Source: HXMU1420-2 sp034670145 (GTDB lineage: Bacteria > Pseudomonadota > Alphaproteobacteria > Rhodobacterales > Rhodobacteraceae). From it: DNA of 64,000 bases. The stretch's first letter is position 1, and every line of letters starts with the position of its first letter. The stretch lies in contig JAXMOA010000010.1 of the NCBI GenBank assembly GCA_034670145.1, forward strand, positions 1 through 64,000. The letters run 5' to 3'. The position numbers and the translations under genes were made by a program. Below are positions 35,260 through 43,889 of the stretch, in pieces. Under the pieces are notes generated by a model, which was given only the letters and a program-made list of their open reading frames with translations, was not told where the DNA came from and did no database searches.

Positions 35260-36219
35260 TCAGCCAGCCGTGATCATCTCGTACTGGCGTACAATCACTT
35301 CGGCCTGCTTGATCGACGCGATGTCGACCAGACGCCCTTTGTATACGGTCGCGCCTTCGCCCTTGGCCTTGGCCTCTTCCATCGCAGCCAGGATTTCGCG
35401 CGCTTCGCCAACGGCGGCCTCGGATGGCGTGAACACCTCATTGGCCAGGGTCACCTGTTTGGGGTGGATCGCCCATTTGCCCACCATCCCCAACGTGGCC
35501 GAACGCAGCGCCTGCGCCCGGAACCCTTCGTCATCGCTGAAATCGCCAAACGGGCCATCAACCGGCAAAACGCCATGGGTGCGGCAGGCCGCGACAATTG
35601 CCGCCTGCGCCCAATGCCAGGGGTCTGACCAATATTTTGCCCCGTCGCGCAGCATATAGTAATTTTCCTGCGTGCCACCGATCCCGGTCGTTGCCATGCC
35701 CATGCTGGCCGCAAAATCCGCCGCACCCAGGCTCATCGCCTCCAACCGGGGCGAACTCGCCGCGATCTCTTCGACATGGGCGATACCCGCCGCACTTTCG
35801 ATGATCACCTCAAAGCTGATTTTCTTGCTCCGCCCCTTGGCGGTTTCAATCGCCGTGACCAATGCATCCACGGCATAGACATCCGCCGCACAGCCAACCT
35901 TGGGGATCATGATCTGATCCAGACGCTCCCCCGCCTGCTCCATAAGGTCGACCACATCCTTGTACCAATAGGGCGTATCCAGCCCGTTGATCCGCACGGA
36001 CAGGGTCTTGCTCCCCCAGTCGACATCGCTGATCGCGGCGATGATATTGGCCCGCGCGCTGTCCTTGTCGCTGGGCGCCACCGAATCCTCCAGATCCAGG
36101 TTGATCACATCCGCTGCGCTGGCCGCCATCTTCTCAAAGATGGCCGGGCGGGACCCGGGGCCAAACAATTGACAGCGGTTCGGACGAGCGGGTGCGGTCG
36201 GCTGGATGCGGAAGGACAT
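35260..36219 (-). CDS. mcl1: L-malyl-CoA / beta-methylmalyl-CoA lyase
   Basis: 319 residues from the ATG at 36219 (MSFRIQPTAPARPNRCQL); a longer upstream frame lacks support. Conserved CitE/HpcH-barrel segments are FGPGSRPAIFEKMAASAADV, INLDLEDSVAPSDK, SFEVIIESAAGIAHVEEI and GKWAIHPKQVTLANEVF. The N-terminus closely matches Rhodobacter Mcl1 as I know it. The enzyme cleaves malyl-CoA and beta-methylmalyl-CoA to glyoxylate plus acetyl- or propionyl-CoA, in the ethylmalonyl-CoA pathway. Its neighbour group degrades D-amino acids; there is no obvious operon link. Confidence 0.92.
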   Translation of the reverse strand: MSFRIQPTAPARPNRCQLFGPGSRPAIFEKMAASAADVINLDLEDSVAPSDKDSARANIIAAISDVDWGSKTLSVRINGLDTPYWYKDVVDLMEQAGERLDQIMIPKVGCAADVYAVDALVTAIETAKGRSKKISFEVIIESAAGIAHVEEIAASSPRLEAMSLGAADFAASMGMATTGIGGTQENYYMLRDGAKYWSDPWHWAQAAIVAACRTHGVLPVDGPFGDFSDDEGFRAQALRSATLGMVGKWAIHPKQVTLANEVFTPSEAAVGEAREILAAMEEAKAKGEGATVYKGRLVDIASIKQAEVIVRQYEMITAG

Positions 36220-36572
36220 TGGGCAGGCTCCAAGCAATGAAGTTACGTATTTTGTGCCCGAGGAGATAGATAATTGCGCGCCATGCCGCAAGCGCATTTT
36301 GCAAGTGCAGAAAGATTCTGACGCGTCGTCTGATCTTGCTCCAATCGTCGTTGCAGGCGTAACTTCGATGGCCCCGCAGAATTGCCTGGCCATACACCCC
36401 GGACAGAACGACAAAAGACACCTGTGCGCCCCTCCAACGCTGCAAAAAACTTGTGCGAATTTTGGGTTTGTTCGAATGATCTTGCAAATAATCCAACTAC
36501 CTCGCTGGACTCGGCAAAGGTTTCCACATGACAAGCAGTAAGATCACCCGGTCACGCGCGCGGAGAAATAAC
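36220..36572. promoter_or_regulatory. Divergent intergenic region between mcl1 and dgcN
   Basis: A 353-base gap holding promoters for mcl1 (minus) and the dgcN operon (plus). TTTTGCAAGTGCA near 36297 and CTTGCAAAT near 36480 are possible regulator half-sites. No gene is supported here. Confidence 0.4.
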
Positions 36573-37577
36573 ATGATTCAGACCCCTTATCTTTTGTTCC
36601 TGGGCGATGCGCCCGATCAGTTGGCGGCCAAGGTTGCTCAGGGTATCAAAGATTGGCGGCCCGAAAACGCCGTCGGCCAGTTCCGGATGGACGGGTGCAA
36701 GGCCGACCTGGGCCTGACCGATATGACTCTGGTCGAGGCCCGCGAAGCCGGGGCAAAAACCCTGGTGATCGGCGTGGCCAATCGCGGTGGTGTTATCTCT
36801 GCGGAATGGAAAAAGGTTCTGATCGCCGCATTGGAAGAAGGCTTCGACCTGGCCAGCGGGCTGCATAACCTGCTGCGCGATGAGCCCGATCTGGTCGCCG
36901 TGGCCAAGGCCACCGGCCGCGAACTGCACGATGTGCGCGTGCCCGAGGTCGATTATCCCATCGCAAACGGCAAACGCCGGACCGGCAAGCGCATGCTCGC
37001 CGTTGGCACCGATTGTTCCTGTGGCAAGATGTATACCGCGCTGGCCACCGATCAGTCGATGCGCGAAGCCGGGCTCAAGAGCAGCTTTCGCGCAACCGGT
37101 CAGACCGGCATCCTCATCACCGGAGACGGCGTGCCCCTGGATGCCGTCATCGCGGACTTCATGGCCGGCTCTGTCGAGTATCTGACACCGGACAACGATG
37201 CAGATCACTGGGACATCATCGAAGGCCAGGGTTCCCTGTTCCATGTGTCCTATTCAGGTGTCACCATGGCCCTGATCCACGGCGGCCAGCCAGATGCGCT
37301 GGTGATCTGTCACGAGCCGACCCGCACCCATATGCGTGGCCTGCCACATTTTGACCTGCCCACCATCGAACAGGTCCGCGATCTGGCCCTGACACTGGCA
37401 AAGGTCGGAAATCCGGACTGTCAGGTGGTTGGCATTTCGATCAACACCCAGCACATGTCCGACGACGAAGCGGTGGCCTATATGGCCGAAATCGAAGACC
37501 GTCTGGGCCTGCCCACCATCGACCCCTTCCGCCAAGGCGCTGCCCGATTGGCCGAAGCTTTGGCCGCAATCACCTGA
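36573..37577 (+). CDS. dgcN: D-glutamate N-acetyltransferase (DgcN, DUF1611 family)
   Basis: 334 residues from the ATG at 36573 (MIQTPYLLFLGDAPDQLAAK). The DUF1611 family P-loop-like GTDCSCGKMYTALA is near residue 147, followed by FRATGQTGILITGDGVPLDAVIAD and IEGQGSLFHVSYSGVTM. DgcN proteins acetylate D-glutamate as the first step of a marine bacterial D-amino-acid route; the racemase DgcA then makes the L-form. The next gene is dgcA, 26 bases downstream, which strongly supports the call. Confidence 0.85.
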   Translation: MIQTPYLLFLGDAPDQLAAKVAQGIKDWRPENAVGQFRMDGCKADLGLTDMTLVEAREAGAKTLVIGVANRGGVISAEWKKVLIAALEEGFDLASGLHNLLRDEPDLVAVAKATGRELHDVRVPEVDYPIANGKRRTGKRMLAVGTDCSCGKMYTALATDQSMREAGLKSSFRATGQTGILITGDGVPLDAVIADFMAGSVEYLTPDNDADHWDIIEGQGSLFHVSYSGVTMALIHGGQPDALVICHEPTRTHMRGLPHFDLPTIEQVRDLALTLAKVGNPDCQVVGISINTQHMSDDEAVAYMAEIEDRLGLPTIDPFRQGAARLAEALAAIT

Positions 37578-37603
37578 ACCACGCGTTTTTCAAAGGAAAC
37601 GAC

Positions 37604-38569
37604 ATGATCCTCACTGTTACGCGGGATGTCTTTGCCTTGGCCCAGGTGTTCACCATCAGCCGCGGTTCCCGGACCGAGGCCAAGGTGCTGTCGGTCACGG
37701 TCCAGGACGGTGACCATCAGGGCCGGGGCGAATGTGTGCCCTATGCCCGGTATGGTGAAACCCTCGAGTCCGTCCAGGCCCAGATGGAGAGCCTGCCAGA
37801 CACCTTCGATCGCACCACCCTGATGGACCTGCTGCCCGCCGGTGCCGCGCGAAACGCCGTGGATTGCGCGCTCTGGGACTTGGAGAGCAAAAAGGCCGGT
37901 CTGCGGGCCTGGGAACTCGCAGGACTTCCCAAACCCGGGCCAGAGATCACGGCCTATACCCTGTCTCTGGACACCCCCGAGGCGATGCTGGCGCAAGCGG
38001 CCAAGAATGCCCACCGGCCCTTGCTCAAGATCAAGCTGGGCACGCCCGACGATATGCCCAGACTCGAAGCTGTGCGCGCCGGTGCACCAAAGTCGACGAT
38101 CATCGTCGACGCCAACGAAGGCTGGAGCGCCGAGGTCTACGCCGACCTGGCCCCCCATCTGGTCCGGCTGGGAGTGACGCTGGTCGAGCAACCCCTGCCC
38201 GCAGGGGATGACGACGCCCTGATCGGCATGGACCGGCCCGTGCCGGTCTGCGCTGACGAAAGCTGCCATGATCGCGCCAGCCTGCCCGGGCTTAAGGGCA
38301 AATATGACGTGGTGAACATCAAGCTCGACAAGACCGGCGGCCTGACCGAGGCCCTGGCCCTGCGCCAGGCCGCGCTGGCCGAGGGCTATGGCGTGATGGT
38401 CGGCTGCATGGTCGGCTCGTCTCTTGCCATGGCCCCGGCCGTCTTGCTCGCCCAGGGCGCCCAGGTGGTTGATCTGGACGGACCACTGCTGCTGGCCGAA
38501 GACCGCGACCCGCCGCTTGACTATGACGCAGCTGGCGTGCATCCGCCTGCCGCAAACCTTTGGGGATAA
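37604..38569 (+). CDS. dgcA: N-acetyl-D-glutamate racemase (DgcA, enolase superfamily)
   Basis: 321 residues with enolase-superfamily catalytic features: LLKIKLG (Lys), IIVDANEGWS (Asp), EQPLPAGDD, ADESCHDR and VVNIKLDKTGGLTEA (Lys). It resembles L-Ala-D/L-Glu epimerases, but the pairing with dgcN indicates N-acetyl-glutamate racemisation. It is followed after four bases by a D-amino-acid transaminase. Confidence 0.85.
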   Translation: MILTVTRDVFALAQVFTISRGSRTEAKVLSVTVQDGDHQGRGECVPYARYGETLESVQAQMESLPDTFDRTTLMDLLPAGAARNAVDCALWDLESKKAGLRAWELAGLPKPGPEITAYTLSLDTPEAMLAQAAKNAHRPLLKIKLGTPDDMPRLEAVRAGAPKSTIIVDANEGWSAEVYADLAPHLVRLGVTLVEQPLPAGDDDALIGMDRPVPVCADESCHDRASLPGLKGKYDVVNIKLDKTGGLTEALALRQAALAEGYGVMVGCMVGSSLAMAPAVLLAQGAQVVDLDGPLLLAEDRDPPLDYDAAGVHPPAANLWG

Positions 38570-38573
38570 TGAT

Positions 38574-39434
38574 ATGCGCACTGTTTATGTGAATGGCGAA
38601 TACCTGCCAGAGAATGAAGCCAAGGTTTCGATCTTTGACCGTGGATTTCTGATGGCCGACGGGGTGTACGAAGTGACCTCGGTCCTGGGTGGCAAGCTGA
38701 TCGATTTCGACGGTCACACCCGCCGCCTGCAACGGTCCCTGAACGAACTCGACATGGCCAACCCGGTCGACAGCGACACCCTGTTGCAAATCCACCGAGA
38801 GCTGGTTTCCCGCAACGAGATCGGAGACGGGCTTGTCTACCTCCAGATCACCCGCGGCGCGCCAGGCGATCGGGATTTCGCATTTCCCGATCCCGAGGAA
38901 ACACCCTCCACAATCGTCCTGTTCACCCAATCCAAACCAGGCCTGGCCGACAGCCCGGCAGCGAAAACCGGCATCAAGGTCGTCAGCATCGAAGACATCC
39001 GCTGGGGCCGGCGCGACATCAAGACCGTCCAGCTGCTGTACCCATCCATGGGCAAGATGATGGCCAAGAAAGCAGGCTGCGACGACGCCTGGATGGTCGA
39101 GGATGGAAAGGTGACCGAAGGCACCTCGAACAACGCCTATATCGTCAAGGATGGCAAGATCATCACGCGTGGCCTGTCCAATGACATCCTGCACGGGATC
39201 ACCCGGGCGGCTGTTCTGCGGTTCGCCCAAGAGGCGCAGATGGAAATCGAAGAGCGTGAATTCACCATCGAAGAGGCGCAGACAGCGCAAGAGGCCTTTA
39301 TCACCTCTGCCTCGTCCTTTGTGATGCCAGTGGTCGAGATTGACGGCACCGCCCTGGGGACAGGAACGCCGGGTCCGGTGGCCTCTCGTTTGCGCGAAAT
39401 CTATCTGGATGAAAGCCTGAAAACAGCGATCTGA
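38574..39434 (+). CDS. D-amino-acid transaminase (PLP fold type IV)
   Basis: 286 residues from the ATG at 38574 (MRTVYVNGEYLPENEAKVS); a longer upstream frame is inside dgcA. Fold-type IV features: IFDRGFLMADGVYEV, the PLP lysine in DIKTVQLLYPSM, TEGTSNNAYIV and ITSASSFVMPVVEIDG. It exchanges amino groups between D-amino acids and 2-oxoglutarate, giving D-glutamate, which DgcN and DgcA then process. The three genes form one operon for D-amino-acid use. Confidence 0.88.
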   Translation: MRTVYVNGEYLPENEAKVSIFDRGFLMADGVYEVTSVLGGKLIDFDGHTRRLQRSLNELDMANPVDSDTLLQIHRELVSRNEIGDGLVYLQITRGAPGDRDFAFPDPEETPSTIVLFTQSKPGLADSPAAKTGIKVVSIEDIRWGRRDIKTVQLLYPSMGKMMAKKAGCDDAWMVEDGKVTEGTSNNAYIVKDGKIITRGLSNDILHGITRAAVLRFAQEAQMEIEEREFTIEEAQTAQEAFITSASSFVMPVVEIDGTALGTGTPGPVASRLREIYLDESLKTAI

Positions 39435-39439
39435 GCCAA

Positions 39440-39489
39440 TGTCCCAGCTGGGACACTATGCTAACCCACTGATATAATTAATATATCAG
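39440..39489. terminator. Paired palindromes between convergent genes
   Basis: A perfect 16-base palindrome TGTCCCAGCTGGGACA (39440-39455), then an inverted repeat with arms CTGATATA / TATATCAG around ATTAA (39469-39489). CTGGGACA recurs at 39501. They lie just after the D-transaminase stop and could end transcription, or be a recombination or protein-binding site. No U tract follows. Confidence 0.4.
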
Positions 39490-39560
39490 AAAATTACACC
39501 CTGGGACAGGCAGATCCCGGCAGGCCCGCAAATCGCCCGGGCCTGTCCGGCCCAGGCGCC

Positions 39561-39579
39561 GAAAATTCGCAGAATTTTC
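39561..39579. repeat. GAAAATTC-N3-GAATTTTC palindrome, copy 2
   Basis: Same arms as the copy at 31324, spacer GCA (the reverse complement of the other copy's spacer). It lies 21 bases after the end of the MFS gene on its downstream side. Confidence 0.5.
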
Positions 39580-39599
39580 GTATCCGACAGATCCGGTCG

Positions 39600-41111
39600 T
39601 CACTCGGTCGAGGGCCCGCGTCCCTTCAACGGGACCTCCTCCAGGCGCAGGGCAACCAATACGGCCAGCACGGCAAACACCGCACAAATGACAAAGATCG
39701 GCTGCACCGCATGGGTCAGCGCATCGGCAACCTGAACCCGCACGCCCTCGGGCAAATGCGCCAGGGTCTGCGGCCCAAGCTCTGCGATATTGCCCACATC
39801 CACCCCGCCCAGAGACTGCGTCATCCGCGCCGTGAACAGCGCCCCAAACGCCGCCACAGCAACAGATCCGCCAATCTGGCGAAACATCAGCCCGGCCGCC
39901 GTCGCCGTGCCCATCTGTTCATGCGGCACCGCATTCTGCACCGAGGCAGTCAGCACCGGAAACACCGAGCCCATGCCACAGCCCACACCCAACAACCCCA
40001 GCCAAAACAACGGCATCGGGGTCTGGGCCGTGATCTGAGTCAAGGCCGCGAACGACAGGCTGGCCGTGCACAAACCGATCAGAGGCGGCAACCGATAGCG
40101 GCCCGTGCGCCCCATGTACCGGCCCGACAGATTTGCCGAAACCAGGATACCAATGGTCAACGGGATCAACTGCAACCCCGATTGCGTTGGCGAAAACCCA
40201 CGTGCCACCTGCAGATAAATCGGCAGAAACGTCAGCCCGCCAAACAACATCGCTCCCACCATAAAGGCAATCACCGAGGTGCGCGAAAACACATTCAACC
40301 GAAACAGGCTGAGCGGCAGGATCGGCTCGGGCGAGCGCGACTCGATCCACACGAACCCGACCAGCGAAACAATGGACAAGACCACCAGCGCAAAAGTCGC
40401 CGGATCAGTCCAGGACAATGTGCGCCCTCCCAAAGAGGTCACAATCACCAGCGCAGCCAGCCCGACCGACAGGGTGATCGCCCCGCCAAAGTCAATCTGA
40501 CGTTTCATCCGCACCCCGCGCGGCTGGAACCCCATGACAAAACCGATCGCCGCGATCAGCCCCAGCGGCAGGTTGATGATAAAGATCCAGTGCCAGGTCA
40601 ACACATCCACAAACCACCCGCCCAGCAACGGCCCCGCCACGGCGGACGTCCCGAACACAACGGCAAACAGACCCTGAATCTTGACCCGCTCTTTTGGCGG
40701 CACCACATCGCCGATGATGGCAAAGGCCAGCACGAACAGACCACCACCGCCGATCCCCTGCAACACCCGGGCCGCGATCAGGCTGGGCATGGAGGTGGCC
40801 AGACCACAGGCCAGCGACCCGATCAGAAAGATGGCAACCGCCGACAGCACCACGTTGCGCCGGCCATAAAGATCCCCCAGCTTGCCATAGAGCGGCGAAA
40901 CCACCGTCGACGCCAGAATATAAGAGGTCACCACCCAGCTCAGGTGATCCAGCCCGCCCAGATCGGCGACGATGGTTGGCAAGGCTGTCGCCACAATCGT
41001 TTGTTCCAGCGACGCCAGCAACAAGAGCAACGCCACCGAGGATATCACCACAACCTTGCGTTCAGAGGCGCCCGGGGCGCGGTCAGCCGTGGAAGTCGAA
41101 GCATCGGACAT
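39600..41111 (-). CDS. MFS drug exporter, DHA2 family (14 helices)
   Basis: 503 residues. Motif A YGKLGDLYGRRNV and the DHA2-typical LLLASLEQTIVATALPTIVADLGG and VLQGIGGGGLFVLAFAIIGDVVPPKERVKIQGL are present. Fourteen membrane helices are expected. It is an H+-driven exporter of hydrophobic compounds. Its start region is preceded by a repeated CCGTATT box that may bind a repressor not encoded next to it. Confidence 0.9.
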   Translation of the reverse strand: MSDASTSTADRAPGASERKVVVISSVALLLLLASLEQTIVATALPTIVADLGGLDHLSWVVTSYILASTVVSPLYGKLGDLYGRRNVVLSAVAIFLIGSLACGLATSMPSLIAARVLQGIGGGGLFVLAFAIIGDVVPPKERVKIQGLFAVVFGTSAVAGPLLGGWFVDVLTWHWIFIINLPLGLIAAIGFVMGFQPRGVRMKRQIDFGGAITLSVGLAALVIVTSLGGRTLSWTDPATFALVVLSIVSLVGFVWIESRSPEPILPLSLFRLNVFSRTSVIAFMVGAMLFGGLTFLPIYLQVARGFSPTQSGLQLIPLTIGILVSANLSGRYMGRTGRYRLPPLIGLCTASLSFAALTQITAQTPMPLFWLGLLGVGCGMGSVFPVLTASVQNAVPHEQMGTATAAGLMFRQIGGSVAVAAFGALFTARMTQSLGGVDVGNIAELGPQTLAHLPEGVRVQVADALTHAVQPIFVICAVFAVLAVLVALRLEEVPLKGRGPSTE

Positions 41112-41125
41112 GAGGGGACCTGTTT

Positions 41126-41157
41126 AATTCCGTATTGCCAAAGTAATCCGTATTACC
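41126..41157. promoter_or_regulatory. Candidate operator upstream of the MFS exporter
   Basis: Two direct repeats, AATTCCGTATTGCC and AATCCGTATTACC, 19 bases apart. The second contains the inverted repeat GTAAT-CCGT-ATTAC. They start 15 bases upstream of the MFS start codon on the minus strand, where a TetR- or MarR-type repressor would bind. Confidence 0.45.
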
Positions 41158-41240
41158 CAAGGAATCCAACGTTTTCCGACCTCTGACAGGCAGTAGTGAA
41201 TTATTTTTCAGCATGTTAATGAGGCCAAAGGCGGTGGATT

Positions 41241-41969
41241 ATGGATCACCCAAAGGGTGCAAGCAAAACCGGTGATATCAGGCTTGGTTTTGACCGTCGG
41301 GTGCGATTAGAATTCCATGGTTCTAGGATCAGTTCGGATGGTGGTCTGCTGCTTTTCCGGGAACTGGATGAGGTGCTCGGCCTGCACGACATTGCAAGTG
41401 AATTGCTGAGAGACAGGCGAACTGGCCACAATCGCGTGCATTCATTGGTCGGGCTGTTGCGTCAGTCGGTCTTCGGGCGATTGGCCGGATATGATGATGT
41501 GAATGACGCGGATCGTCTGGCGCTCGATCCGGTAGTGCGGCAGGTGGTTGGCGGTCGGGCTGCAGATACCAAGGCCGCGTCCGCAAGCCAGATGGGACGG
41601 TTCGAGACCGAGGTGCTGGCAACTTCGTACAATCGCACTGCGCTGGCGGACCTGTCATGGCAATGGATCGACCGGGTTCACGAGCGCAAACCGCGCAAGT
41701 GGATCACGCTGGACATGGATAGTTCTGTCAGCCCGACCTACGGAGCGCAGCAGGGCACCGCCTGGAACGGTGATTTTGGCTGTACGTGTTATCACCCGCT
41801 CTTCATCTTCGACCAGTTTGGGCACCTCGAACGCTGCGCTGTGCGTCCCGGCAATGTTCATAGCGCGGATGGGTGGGAAGAGGTTCTGAAGCCGGTCATA
41901 GCGCGATATGCGGACCGTCACATGATGCGGTTCTTCCGCGGCAATGCTGCCTTCGCCATCCCGAAGCTA
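41241..41969 (+). pseudogene. IS1380 family transposase, truncated
   Basis: The N-terminal half is intact: SDGGLLLFRELDEVLGL, DDVNDADRLALDPVVRQVVG, and the first DDE aspartate in KWITLDMDSSVSPTYGAQQG, WNGDFGCTCYHPLF. It breaks off after FRGNAAFAIPKLGDIF; the family continues for about 200 residues. The sequence then switches to a plasmid rep fragment on the other strand, so the open frame's last 20 residues are not transposase. It is inactive. Confidence 0.85.
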
Positions 41970-42230
41970 GGCGATATTTTTGCTGTCAAATTCGATCATA
42001 TTGCACAAAAGGCGTGTGCTGATTTTGTGGTCTCTGTCGGTTAAGAGATTATCATATGCGTTATAGAGCAAAGCGTTCACGAGCTTGCATTGCAACGCAG
42101 AAAGATCGGCCACAGCATGAATCGCAGAGACATGCTTTTTCAGGATGTGCTTGTCATTGCTGACTTTTTTGAGCGTTCGATTCATAAGGTGATTTGCAAG
42201 ATGATATTCAGGCTCCATTGTATGCATCAC
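41967..42230 (-). pseudogene. Plasmid replication initiator (Rep_3 family) N-terminal fragment
   Basis: An 87-residue frame with LSALQCKLVNALLYNAYDNLL followed by KISTRLLCNMIEFDSKN. This matches the first winged helix of Rep_3/RepB initiators as I know them. The rest of the gene is lost at the junction with the IS1380 remnant. It suggests that part of this island once passed through a plasmid. Confidence 0.6.
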
Positions 42231-42468
42231 CTGTAGAAATCAAGTTTTTTGCCCTGAAAGCTCAGAGCCTCATGCAAGACCGGAGATTTGATGCGCGAAA
42301 CGCCACATATCCCATCACCTTTCGCCCCATATCCTATCACCCAACATCTCGTATCTTCCCGTTTATAAGCCATTTTTCGGACCCTAAAACAGTTCCAGCT
42401 TTTGTTGAATCGAAGGGGATTCCCAAGAGGCGAGTTTTCTGCTTCATCCTGTTCAGGAGGATCAGTTC

Positions 42469-43371
42469 ATGCCCAACCCGCTTTCTGCCGACATTCGCAC
42501 CCGTTTTGAGGCACTTTTTAACGAAGGCCTGACGGGCCGCGAGATTGGTCGTCGCCCGATGATTTCGGCGGCCTCCGCTTCGCGCCTGTTTCAAAAGCTC
42601 AAACGCGGATCGCGCCTGTCGCCCGCCGACAATCCGCGCAATACCGGACATGGCAGGCTGGCCCCGTATCACGATTTCTCATCGAGTTGATCCATCAAGA
42701 CCCGGACATCACGCTCAGGGAATTGCAGGGGGCCTTGGCCGACGCACATGACGTGTCTGCGTCAGTCTCTGGTATCGATCAAGCGCTCAAGCGGCTTGGA
42801 TACATGTGCAAAAAAAGAGTCTCATTGCGGATGGGCGCAAGCGCTCAAGGGTAAGACGCGCAAGGGCCGATTGGTTCGATCATCGCGTTTCAGCGATCAG
42901 CGCCATGCCTGAACGGGTTGTCTTCCTTGACGAAACCTCTGTTAAAACAAACCTGACACGCCTTCGGGGGCGGTTCTTACGCGGGACAAGACTGACGGCA
43001 TCTGCGCCGTTTGGGTCATGGGGAACCCAGACCTTGATCGCAGGCCTGGGGCCATCCGACTTGATCGTGCCTTGGGTCATTAAAGGCGCAATGGAAGGGT
43101 CCGCATTTGTCGCCTACATCCGCGACGCGCGGATCCCCGAGATCGAACCCGGCACCGCCGTGATCCTCCCCTCCCATCGCATTGCTTCGCAATACGACTG
43201 CCGGGCAGTGGACAACCTGGCAACGCACCGCAAAAAAGAGGCCGAGGCACTCCTGCAAGAACACGGCTGTTGGTTCCTTTTTCTGCCGCCCTACAGCCCA
43301 GACCTGAACCCGATAGAAATGGCGTTCTCGAAATTCAAAGCCAACCTGAGGCGCATTGGAGCGCGATCGCT
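42469..43371 (+). pseudogene. IS630 family transposase, broken
   Basis: The N-terminal HTH is MPNPLSADIRTRFEALFNEG, REIGRRPMISAASASRLFQ. The frame shifts by -1 at about 42675-42680 (mutation), then again at the AAAAAAG run 42810-42817, a typical -1 slippery heptamer. The DDE core follows (VVFLDETSVKTNLTRLRGR, DNLATHRKKEAEALL, LPPYSPDLNPIEMAFSKFK). A 42-base palindromic insert (43169-43210) sits directly before the second catalytic Asp. The 3' end is lost after LRRIGARS, where IS66 DNA begins. Confidence 0.85.
43169..43210 (+). repeat. Palindromic mini-element, type I, copy 1 (in IS630)
   Basis: 42 bases inserted between ATCCTC and GACAAC. Removing them restores VIL-DNLATH of IS630. Core: ATTGC-TTC-GCAAT; right arm CTGCCGGGCAGTG; the left arm is degenerate (CCCTCCC). 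The frame is kept, adding 14 residues. Confidence 0.85.
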
Positions 43372-43643
43372 GGAGGCGCCTCAGCAGCAGGCGGTTGCGC
43401 CACAGGCACTCCAGCCGTTGCTGGCGGGTTCAATGGAAAGAGAAACGCTCCGGAGTCCCGCGACCACAGACCCCTCTTCTTCAGCTCATGCGGCCACTTG
43501 TAAATCTGCTGCCGTGTCACCTCGCGGCGTTGCGCCACCTGAGGCACTGTCGCCACGCCAATCCCAACCGACAGGACAATCTCGAGCTTGTCCCCATCAG
43601 ACCAAAGTCGCCGCCGCTCCACCCCAAGAATTTCCCCACGCAT
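43366..43643 (-). pseudogene. IS66 family TnpA accessory protein, fragment
   Basis: Residues GEILGVERRRLWSDGDKLEIV, VATVPQVAQRREVTRQQIYKW and ELKKRGLWS match the small IS66 TnpA with its Trp-rich HTH. It is joined at its 3' end to the IS630 remnant. An IS66 TnpC fragment lies at 56952, on the far side of the polysaccharide cluster. Confidence 0.75.
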
Positions 43644-43889
43644 CCCAGACCCAGCATAAGATATGTCGCTAACGACATCGTTAAACACGTGTCTTAGATC
43701 CAAGACCCATAGTCAGGCAGGCGGTGCCAATGGCGCGGTTAATGTCATTCTGCCCTCAGACGTAACAGACCTCCAAAACCCATGCCAAGCTCATCCGAAA
43801 CGTCGTCGTCCGTCAAATCTATAGAGTTCTTGCGGGTGTTCAGCCAATCGCGCGCCAGTTCGAAACCAGTAGACAGACAATCATGCGCG

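Noticed and set aside
40279..41186. Plus-strand open frames over the MFS gene
   Set aside because: They are rich in Arg, Gln and His, as expected for antisense of a membrane protein, and have no motifs.
42194..42532. 112-codon plus-strand open frame before the IS630 remnant
   Set aside because: It overlaps the Rep fragment and the IS630 start, and the translation looks like random low-complexity residues.
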